Part shown: positions 1-5,345 of the stretch, piece after piece
How positions within the stretch are numbered: position 1 is the stretch's first letter
How the letters are laid out: the number at the start of each line of letters is the position of its first letter
Assembly (NCBI GenBank): GCA_948971535.1
Contig: CARFEX010000060.1
Location: 1 to 5,951 of the forward strand
Length of the DNA: 5,951 nt
Direction: 5' to 3'
From: an uncultured Eubacteriales bacterium
GTDB taxonomy: Bacteria > Bacillota > Clostridia > Christensenellales > UBA1242
Position numbers and translations under genes: made by a program
The notes under the pieces: generated by a model
Told to the model about the DNA's origin: nothing
What the model saw: only the letters and a program-made list of their open reading frames with translations
The model's database searches: none

Positions 1-143
1 TCTTTCAAATTTCCACGATATTTCTCAAAATTTTTCATATTTTTTTGCAATTTTTCGCATTTTTGATAAAATTCTTCATCATTAGCGCAAAAATCGGTTA
101 AATCCCATTTGTAAATTTCTTTAATTTGACTTCTTTTTTTCAT
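1..143 (-). CDS. pepF: Oligoendopeptidase F, N-terminal fragment (3' end beyond window)
   Basis: Only the first 47 codons are in the window; the gene continues past base 1. The peptide starts MKKRSQIKEIYKWDLTDF and continues with a charged, helical stretch ending near KYRGNL. The pattern KRSxIKxxYKWDLTD, then an acidic helix and a Y-[KR]-G-x-L end is the usual N-terminus of M3-family oligoendopeptidase F, a cytosolic zinc metallopeptidase that degrades short peptides. The catalytic HEXXH helix would lie far downstream and cannot be checked here. The ATG start at 141-143 is supported by AGGAGT at 151-156 with 7-nt spacing, and by a promoter just upstream. The gene is separated from the pseudouridine synthase gene by a terminator, so it is probably its own transcription unit. 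The family call rests on N-terminal resemblance alone. Confidence 0.78.
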   Translation of the reverse strand, partial: MKKRSQIKEIYKWDLTDFCANDEEFYQKCEKLQKNMKNFEKYRGNLK

Positions 144-162
144 AATTTTAACTCCTAAAACG

Positions 163-190
163 ATTATATCACAATAGAAAATATTATCAA
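163..190 (-). promoter_or_regulatory. Promoter of pepF, extended -10 type
   Basis: Read on the minus strand, TTGATA (185-190; one mismatch to TTGACA) is followed after 16 nt by a perfect TATAAT (163-168). The -10 is preceded by TGTGA, which gives the TRTGn extended -10 element of Gram-positive promoters. Transcription should start near 156, at the first bases of the AGGAGT ribosome-binding site, leaving a leader of only about 13 nt. The start position is inferred from spacing. Confidence 0.75.
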
Positions 191-194
191 AACA

Positions 195-229
195 TTGAAA
201 AAATATTCTACAAATTTTTTGTAGAATAT
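195..229 (-). terminator. Intrinsic terminator after the pseudouridine synthase gene (possibly bidirectional)
   Basis: A perfect 12-bp inverted repeat pairs 203-214 (ATATTCTACAAA on the plus strand) with 218-229, leaving a 3-nt loop. It begins 20 nt past the stop codon at 249. On the minus strand the stem is followed by a short T run; on the plus strand it is followed by a longer T run at 233-240. The stem has only three G-C pairs, so it may be weaker than the ileS terminator. It separates the RNA-modification unit from pepF. Confidence 0.7.
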
Positions 230-248
230 ATATTTTTTTTAATATATT

Positions 249-941
249 TTATCTTATAAAGTGCTTGTCTATATAAAATTTATTCCATGGAGCTTTGGTC
301 TTATCTGGCGGACATGCAAACACCATTTTTTCCTTTGTCACTGGGTGAATAAACTCAAGTCGCCCTGCCCATAGCCCAAGGTTGTTACTAGGTTTAAATT
401 TATTTCTTCCATACTTGTTATCACCCACCAAAGGATTGCCTATTCCTGCCAATTGCACACGTATTTGGTGACTTCTCCCTGTAACAATTTTAACTTCTAA
501 CAAACTTTCATCACCTTCAGTTTCCAATGTTCTATAACTCAGTTCTGCTCTTTTTGCACCACTTTCAGATTGTGTAACAATTCGAACTAAATTTTGTTTT
601 TCATCTTTTTTAAGATAGTTCACAAGAGTGTCACTTCTCTGTTGTGGAATTCCAACACATACAGCATAGTATGTTTTATTCATTTTGTTTTCACGTATTT
701 GTGCACTAAGTCTAGCTGCTGCTTTTGATGTTCTTGCAAACACCATAATTCCGCCAGTTGGTCTATCAAGTCTATGAACAAGACCGATATATGCTTCTCC
801 CTCTTTATTATATTTTTCTTTTACATAGCTTTTAATTTCACTTAAAAGGTCGTTGTCGCCAGAAGCATCAGTCTGAGACGGCATATTTTGTGGTTTAAGT
901 GCTACAATTATTTGATTATCTTCATATAAAATATCTACCAT
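249..941 (-). CDS. RluA-family RNA pseudouridine synthase
   Basis: This 230-aa cytosolic enzyme isomerises uridine to pseudouridine in RNA. The family signature is clear: H56-R-L-D59-R-P-T-G-G, where D59 is the expected catalytic aspartate, an early KP motif at 16-17, and the C-terminal GRSHQIRVQLAGIGNPLVGD block followed by KYG. The protein begins directly at the catalytic domain, with no N-terminal S4 RNA-binding domain. This resembles RluA-type or short RluD-like paralogues, so the target uridine (23S rRNA or tRNA) cannot be assigned. The chosen start is ATG at 939-941, with GAGGGG at 951-956 and 9-nt spacing. An upstream in-frame ATG at 963-965 would add eight residues (MRSEGNEN) unlike the family N-terminus and would absorb the ribosome-binding site. 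The ATG overlaps the methyltransferase stop codon by 7 nt (ATGGTAG), which suggests translational coupling. Confidence 0.9.
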   Translation of the reverse strand: MVDILYEDNQIIVALKPQNMPSQTDASGDNDLLSEIKSYVKEKYNKEGEAYIGLVHRLDRPTGGIMVFARTSKAAARLSAQIRENKMNKTYYAVCVGIPQQRSDTLVNYLKKDEKQNLVRIVTQSESGAKRAELSYRTLETEGDESLLEVKIVTGRSHQIRVQLAGIGNPLVGDNKYGRNKFKPSNNLGLWAGRLEFIHPVTKEKMVFACPPDKTKAPWNKFYIDKHFIR

Positions 942-1780
942 ATTTTCATTCCCCTCGCTCCGCATGGAAGCACTATTTTTTCTTGAGTAGCAAGACCTAT
1001 TTCATCAGCATCAATTCCACCATGTCCAAACACTAAGCTAAGAATATTTGTGAGCACACTTGCTTGAAGTCCTGTTGTATAGGAGCTGATTAGCACAAAT
1101 AGTGGTTTTTCTGATAGCACTTGCTTGGTAAGTTTTACAAAGTCAAAGAGGTTATCTTCTAGTTTCCACATTTCGCCATTTGTACCGCGTCCATAACTTG
1201 GAGGGTCCATTATGATTGCATCATAGTGGTTACCTCTACGTATTTCACGTTCTATAAACTTTTGGCAGTCATCCACAATATAACGTATATTTGTTATGCC
1301 ATTGAGTTTTGCATTTTCCTTTGCCCGTTCAACCATACCTTTACTAGCATCAACATGCGTCACCTGTGCACCAGCAGAGGCACATGCTACACTTGCACCG
1401 CCAGTATAAGCAAATAAGTTTAAAACTTTTATAGGTCTATTTGCTTTCTTAATTAAGTCAATCATATCCTGCCAGTTGACAGCTTGTTCAGGGAAAAGAC
1501 CTGTATGCTTGAACCCCATTGGCTTTATTGAAAATTTAAGGTTTTTCCATGATACAACCCATTCTTCTGGGACATGATTTATATATTTCCATCTTCCGCC
1601 ACCCGAATTATCACGAAGATAATGAGCATCAAGTTTTTTATAATTTGCTAGTTTATTTTCACTATTCCATATAACCTGTGGGTCTGGTCTAAGCAATATA
1701 TATTTTCCCCACTTTTCAAGCTTTTCACCATTGCCTGTGGCTAGCACAACATAATCTTTCCAGTCTTTTGCTACTTTCAA
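935..1780 (-). CDS. Class I SAM-dependent methyltransferase, RlmI/RlmK-like, probably acting on rRNA
   Basis: This 281-aa protein has a Rossmann-fold methyltransferase core. The SAM-binding motif I is VLNLFAYTGGASVACASAGA (119-138), followed by acidic D144 in VTHVDAS, D170-D171 in VDDCQKF, and the catalytic-type motif DPPSYGRG (192-199) followed by NGEMWKLE. The N-terminal part has RPDPQVIW (31-38) and a GGGRW strand (60-64), typical of the RlmI/RlmK-like group that methylates 23S rRNA. It lacks the N-terminal PUA domain of E. coli RlmI, which is about 115 residues longer. The start is TTG at 1778-1780, chosen because GAGGT lies at 1788-1792 with 7-nt spacing, no ATG or GTG gives the conserved N-terminus, and the first internal ATG is residue 88. 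The stop TAG overlaps the start of the pseudouridine synthase gene, so the two form one unit. Methylation site and product are unknown. Confidence 0.85.
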   Translation of the reverse strand: MKVAKDWKDYVVLATGNGEKLEKWGKYILLRPDPQVIWNSENKLANYKKLDAHYLRDNSGGGRWKYINHVPEEWVVSWKNLKFSIKPMGFKHTGLFPEQAVNWQDMIDLIKKANRPIKVLNLFAYTGGASVACASAGAQVTHVDASKGMVERAKENAKLNGITNIRYIVDDCQKFIEREIRRGNHYDAIIMDPPSYGRGTNGEMWKLEDNLFDFVKLTKQVLSEKPLFVLISSYTTGLQASVLTNILSLVFGHGGIDADEIGLATQEKIVLPCGARGMKIW

Positions 1781-1787
1781 TTTTTTT

Positions 1788-1827
1788 ACCTCGCTGTTAT
1801 TCTATCAAAAATTTTATTAAAATACAA
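1788..1827 (-). promoter_or_regulatory. Putative promoter and ribosome-binding site of the methyltransferase-pseudouridine synthase unit
   Basis: On the minus strand, a weak -35 TTGTAT (1822-1827) is followed after 17 nt by TAGAAT (1799-1804; one mismatch to TATAAT), preceded by TGA, which forms an extended -10. Transcription would begin near 1792, exactly at the GAGGT ribosome-binding site (1788-1792) that sets the TTG start. The geometry mirrors the pepF promoter. The -35 is poor and the leader would be very short, so read-through from ileS remains an alternative. Confidence 0.45.
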
Positions 1828-1829
1828 GT

Positions 1830-1866
1830 AAAAAATGAGTTTAGTGTCTTCCTAAACTCATTTTTT
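1830..1866 (-). terminator. Intrinsic terminator of ileS (bidirectional-looking)
   Basis: A perfect 15-bp inverted repeat pairs 1830-1844 with 1852-1866 around a 7-nt loop. The core is TGAGTTTAG / CTAAACTCA, flanked by A6 and T6 runs, giving the A-tract/stem/U-tract layout of a Rho-independent terminator on either strand. It begins 10 nt after the ileS stop codon TAG (1877-1879), so it most likely ends the ileS transcript and isolates the next unit. Confidence 0.88.
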
Positions 1867-1876
1867 GAAAATCCAA

Positions 1877-4800
1877 CTATTTTACAAGTGAAATGCCAAT
1901 TTTTACATCCTTGCCGTTAAATTCTAAAACTGTTTCAAATTCACTATTTTTATTTATATCAAAACGGTCTGCAAGTGTTGTTTTACAAATTGCATCTTTA
2001 AATTTTTTAGCTATTTCTATAAGCTCATAATTTCCACTTAAAGATAGCTCGATATGATTTGTAACTTTTAAGCCACTATCTTTACGTAGGTTTTGAATTT
2101 TGCTAAGAAGCTCATTAACGAATCCCTTTTCTTTTAGTTCTTCACTCAAACTTGTATCAAGGACAACTGTGAACTTACCATTGCTTGACGATGTGTATCC
2201 TTCCTTATTTTCAAGGTTAATGAGTAAATCCTCTTTTGTTAGCTCTATAGTTTGTCCATTGGCATCAAATTTCGCAGTTTTCCCTTCTCGAACAAGTGCG
2301 ACAAGTTCATTTGCGTTAACTTGTGCAAGATATGAGCGTATATCATTGAGATATTTTCCATATTTTGGACCAAGAGTTTTAAGTTGAGGTTTGAGTGAAT
2401 ATGATACATATTCATCTGCATTATGAAGAATTTGCATATTTTCTACATTGAGTTCTTCTTTTATTAGTGTTTGAAGTTCCTGGTCAAGTTTCATCTCTTC
2501 TGCAACGCAAACCAAAACTTTTGAAAGTGGTTGACGATTTTTTACTCCACTTGAGCTTCTACACATTCTACCTAGGTCGACAATATCAAGAACTTTGTCC
2601 ATTCCTTCATTAAGTGTTGCATCAATATATTTTTCGTCAGCCACAGGGTAAGCACAGAAGTGCACACTCTCTGGAGCACTAGCATCTAGTGAGCGAACTA
2701 GATTTTGATAAAGCGACTCTGCCATAAATGGAACAAATGGTGCTATAAGTTTTGTTATACCTACAAGCACTTCATATAAGGTTTTGTAAGCACTTATCTT
2801 ATCTTCAGTTTCCTCACTGCCCCAAAATCTTTCACGAGAACGGCGAATATACCAATTTGAAAGCTTATCCACAAAAGCAGAGATTTCTCTAGCAGGAGTT
2901 TGCATATCATATTTTTCAAGTGATGCATCTACCGATTTAATAAGAGCATTAAAGTCTGACAACAACCACTTGTCTAGGAAAGATAACTGACATTTATCTA
3001 AGTCATATTTAAGCGGATTAATCTTGTCAATTTCAGCATAAAGCACATAGAAATAATAAACATTCCAAAGTGTACCCATAAACTTGCGTTGAAGGTCCAC
3101 AAGATTTTCTTCTATAAAAGGAAGACCTTGTGCAGGATTGCAACATGTCATAAAGTACCAACGAACTCCGTCAGCACCATATTTTGAAAGCACTTCCCAT
3201 GGGTCTACACCATTTTTAAGGCTCTTACTCATTTTAAGCCCATGCTTATCAAGCACAAGACCAAGAGTGTTGCAGGCCTTGAAAGGAGCTTTTCCAAATA
3301 CAGCAGTATTGACAGCAAGAAGTGTATAGAACCAACCTCTTGTTTGGTCAATACCTTCACTGATATAATCAGCACAAAAAGCTTTTTCAAAAATTTCTTT
3401 GTTTTCAAAAGGATAATGATATTGAGCAAAAGGCATTGAACCACTATCAAACCAGCAGTCCATAACCTCAGGAGTTCTTGCCATAACTTTTCCACATTTT
3501 GGACATGGGAATGTGATTTTATCAAGTGTAGGTTTGTGAAGGTCAAGCTCGCCTTGAACACCAGAAAGTTTACGTAATTCTTCCACACTACCTATAACAT
3601 GTATATGACCTTCTTCACATTTCCAGAAAGGAAGAGGTGTCCCCCAAAAACGATTACGTGAAATATTCCAATCTATATTGTTTGCAAGGAAATTGCCCAT
3701 TCTTCCATTCTTAATGTGGTCAGGTAGCCAATATATTTGTTGATTGTTTTCAACAAGCTTATCTTTGATTGCGGTTGTTTTTACAAACCAAGCATCCTGT
3801 GCATAATAGAGAAGCGGACTCTTACATCTCCAGCAATGTGGATAAGAGTGTTCAAATGGAAGAACTTTAAACATCTTACCTTCGCTTTCGAGTTTTTTAA
3901 TTACATGTTTATCCGCATCTTTGACAAACATACCAGCAAACTCTGTTTCTGTGCTCATTTTGCCATATTTATCTACAAGTTGAATAAAATCAATATTATA
4001 CTTTGCACCAACAAGAGCATCATCTTCACCAAATGCAGGTGCTATGTGAACAATTCCTGTTCCATCCTCAGTTGTAACATAGCTATCAACTGTAACAAAA
4101 TATCCTGTTTTAACTATATCCTTAGCATAGTCAAAAAGAGGTTGATATTTACGATATTCATATTCTTTTCCTTTCTTGCGCTCAAGTATTTTGTAACTGC
4201 CCTCTTCAAATAGTGTTGGAACAAGTTTTTCAAGCATAATAAAATTTTCGTTGCCACAAGAAAGTTTGCAATAAATTTCATCTGGATTCATACAAAGTGC
4301 TACATTTGAAGGAAGTGTCCAAGGGGTAGTTGTCCAAACTATAAAGTAGGTATTTTCTTCTTCTAAGCTCTTAAACTTTACGAATACAGAATTTTCTTTC
4401 AAAGTTTTGTAATTATCACCATTTTCAAGTTCGGCTTTTGATAGCGATGTTCCACAACGTGGACAATATGGCACAACTTTATGACCTTGATAAATTAGCC
4501 CTTTCTTGTCCATTTCTTTTAATGCCCAAAACACACTTTCAATATAGTTGTTATCATAGGTAATATATGGTTTTTCCATATCCACCCAATATCCGATTTT
4601 GTTTGTCAAATCTTCCCACATTGATTTATATTCCCAAACAGAATCCTTGCAAAGTTTGATAAATTTGTCTACTCCATAAGCTTCGATATCGCTTTTGCCA
4701 TTGAACCCTAACTTTTTCTCAACTTCAACTTCAACTGGTAGTCCATGAGTGTCCCAACCTGCTTTACGGAAAATATAATAGCCTTTCATCGCTTTATAGC

Positions 4801-5011
4801 GAGGGAGTACATCCTTCATTGCACGTGTGAGCACATGTCCAATATGAGGCTTTCCGTTTGCAGTTGGTGGGCCATCATGAAGAACAAAACATTTTTTGCT
4901 ATCCTTGTTTTGCTCTAATGCCTTTTTTACAATTCCATTCTTTTCCCAAAATTCCAAAACTTCTTGCTCGTTTTTGAGAAAGTCTAGTTTGCTGTCTACT
5001 TTTTTATACAT
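1877..5011 (-). CDS. ileS: Isoleucyl-tRNA synthetase, eukaryote-like class (IleRS2)
   Basis: This 1044-aa class I synthetase attaches isoleucine to tRNA-Ile in the cytosol. In order: the ATP-binding HIGH motif (56-59, in PHIGHVL); a CPRC zinc knuckle (183-186); the CP1 editing domain with TTTPWTLPSN (227-236) and GTGIVHIAPAFGEDD (317-331), which hydrolyses mischarged Val; CWRC (393-396) followed by NISRNRFWGTPLP; CPKC (503-506) and DCWFDSGS; KMSKS (593-597); then the helical anticodon-binding domain (about 680-840) and a long C-terminal extension. SRNRFWGTPLP, the internal zinc knuckles and the absence of the C-terminal zinc finger of IleRS1 place it in the eukaryote-like class, which is known for low sensitivity to mupirocin. 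The start is ATG 5009-5011, set by GGAGGG at 5016-5021; an in-frame TTG four codons upstream overlaps that site and is rejected. Expression is controlled by the upstream T-box and ends at the terminator just past the stop. Confidence 0.97.
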   Translation of the reverse strand: MYKKVDSKLDFLKNEQEVLEFWEKNGIVKKALEQNKDSKKCFVLHDGPPTANGKPHIGHVLTRAMKDVLPRYKAMKGYYIFRKAGWDTHGLPVEVEVEKKLGFNGKSDIEAYGVDKFIKLCKDSVWEYKSMWEDLTNKIGYWVDMEKPYITYDNNYIESVFWALKEMDKKGLIYQGHKVVPYCPRCGTSLSKAELENGDNYKTLKENSVFVKFKSLEEENTYFIVWTTTPWTLPSNVALCMNPDEIYCKLSCGNENFIMLEKLVPTLFEEGSYKILERKKGKEYEYRKYQPLFDYAKDIVKTGYFVTVDSYVTTEDGTGIVHIAPAFGEDDALVGAKYNIDFIQLVDKYGKMSTETEFAGMFVKDADKHVIKKLESEGKMFKVLPFEHSYPHCWRCKSPLLYYAQDAWFVKTTAIKDKLVENNQQIYWLPDHIKNGRMGNFLANNIDWNISRNRFWGTPLPFWKCEEGHIHVIGSVEELRKLSGVQGELDLHKPTLDKITFPCPKCGKVMARTPEVMDCWFDSGSMPFAQYHYPFENKEIFEKAFCADYISEGIDQTRGWFYTLLAVNTAVFGKAPFKACNTLGLVLDKHGLKMSKSLKNGVDPWEVLSKYGADGVRWYFMTCCNPAQGLPFIEENLVDLQRKFMGTLWNVYYFYVLYAEIDKINPLKYDLDKCQLSFLDKWLLSDFNALIKSVDASLEKYDMQTPAREISAFVDKLSNWYIRRSRERFWGSEETEDKISAYKTLYEVLVGITKLIAPFVPFMAESLYQNLVRSLDASAPESVHFCAYPVADEKYIDATLNEGMDKVLDIVDLGRMCRSSSGVKNRQPLSKVLVCVAEEMKLDQELQTLIKEELNVENMQILHNADEYVSYSLKPQLKTLGPKYGKYLNDIRSYLAQVNANELVALVREGKTAKFDANGQTIELTKEDLLINLENKEGYTSSSNGKFTVVLDTSLSEELKEKGFVNELLSKIQNLRKDSGLKVTNHIELSLSGNYELIEIAKKFKDAICKTTLADRFDINKNSEFETVLEFNGKDVKIGISLVK

Positions 5012-5015
5012 ATTA

Positions 5016-5021
5016 CCCTCC
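5016..5021 (-). promoter_or_regulatory. Ribosome-binding site deciding the ileS start
   Basis: GGAGGG on the minus strand lies 4 nt (TAAT) before the ATG at 5009-5011. A longer reading from TTG at 5021-5023 would include the Shine-Dalgarno sequence inside the coding region, so the ATG is preferred. The site lies downstream of the T-box terminator, so it is transcribed only on read-through. Confidence 0.88.
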
Positions 5022-5056
5022 AAAATTTTACAAACCTAGAAAAAACGTTTTTTAAC

Positions 5057-5096
5057 AAAAAAGCCTAGTCCAAGTTACAAGAACCTTAAACTAGGC
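5057..5096 (-). terminator. Regulated terminator of the ileS T-box leader
   Basis: On the minus strand a 12-bp stem (GCCTAGTTTAAG at 5085-5096 pairing with CTTGGACTAGGC at 5063-5074, two G-U wobbles) encloses a 10-nt loop and is followed by six T residues (5057-5062). It is the strongest hairpin in the leader. Its 5' arm and loop overlap the proposed antiterminator (5075-5113), so the two folds are mutually exclusive, as attenuation requires. Confidence 0.92.
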
Positions 5097-5305
5097 AAAA
5101 AAACCACTTGTAAACTCTATCCGCAGGCTAACACCCACTCCTTCTATAACGGGAAGTCCCGACAACTATTACTTTTCTTATTTCACAGTTGCAACTCCGA
5201 AAGTGATAACCTTTCAAACTCTACTGTCATTTCACACCAACCAATGACTCTCTGAAAGCTTTGTTTGAACGTCTTGTCTTTCATCAACGTTTTTCAAGTT
5301 TGTAT
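5057..5305 (-). promoter_or_regulatory. T-box riboswitch sensing uncharged tRNA-Ile, controlling ileS
   Basis: The leader folds as a transcriptional T-box. Stem I is well supported: GTTG/CAAC (5285-5288 with 5188-5191) at the base; GAAAG/CTTTC (5278-5282 with 5199-5203) closing the specifier loop; TTCAAAC/GTTTGAA (5263-5269 with 5213-5219); the AGAGAG bulge region (5248-5253); and GTCATT/AATGAC (5243-5248 with 5226-5231) under the conserved distal loop GGTTGGTGTGA (5232-5242). In the specifier loop the triplet AUC (5205-5207) precedes ACTTTCGGAG at the canonical place, and AUC is an isoleucine codon, matching the downstream gene. Stem III is CGGG/CCCG (5150-5161). The antiterminator pairs TTACAAG (5107-5113) with CTTGTAA (5075-5081) and presents UGGU (5103-5106), complementary to an ACCA tRNA end. 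Uncharged tRNA-Ile should stabilise this fold and block the terminator at 5057-5096. The usual UGGNACCGCG box is not conserved. Confidence 0.93.
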
Positions 5306-5311
5306 GGAAAA

Positions 5312-5340
5312 ATTATAATTTATATTTTTTACTTTGTCAA
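5312..5340 (-). promoter_or_regulatory. Strong sigma-A-type promoter of ileS
   Basis: On the minus strand, a perfect TTGACA (5335-5340) and a perfect TATAAT (5312-5317) are separated by exactly 17 nt, with an A/T-only spacer downstream of its first few bases. The expected start is an A near 5305, giving a leader of about 294 nt before the ileS ATG. The -35 box begins 5 nt after the stop codon of the upstream CBS gene, with no terminator in between. Confidence 0.92.
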
Positions 5341-5345
5341 TCAAA

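Noticed and set aside
942..965. Upstream ATG (963-965) as the pseudouridine synthase start
   Set aside because: It would place the GAGGGG ribosome-binding site inside the gene and add eight residues unlike the family N-terminus, deepening the overlap with the methyltransferase. ATG at 939-941 fits better.
2100..2387. 95-aa plus-strand open frame (also the shorter ones at 1226-1417, 3138-3329 and 3242-3439)
   Set aside because: All lie antisense to well-supported genes and have low-complexity or unremarkable translations, with no promoter or ribosome-binding site.
3229..3588. 119-aa minus-strand open frame in another frame within ileS
   Set aside because: It is a shifted-frame shadow of conserved ileS sequence, including the KMSKS region; it has no credible ribosome-binding site and no family resemblance.
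3737..4213. 158-aa plus-strand open frame
   Set aside because: It lies antisense to the conserved editing region of ileS, is Phe/Ile/Cys-rich as expected for the complement of AT-rich coding DNA, and has no recognisable domain.
5012..5023. TTG at 5021-5023 as the ileS start
   Set aside because: The codon overlaps the GGAGGG Shine-Dalgarno site that clearly serves the ATG at 5009-5011.
5121..5140. GAGTGGGTGTTAGCCTGCGG as the T-box acceptor-binding sequence
   Set aside because: It resembles GGGUGG...GCGG, but the bulge would read UGGG, which would need a C discriminator base (CCCA), whereas tRNA-Ile normally has A73. It also does not overlap the terminator arm, so it could not act as the antiterminator.
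5187..5196. Palindrome AGTTGCAACT as a separate regulatory site
   Set aside because: It sits in the 3' strand of T-box Stem I and its CAAC pairs with GTTG at 5285-5288, so it is explained by the riboswitch fold.
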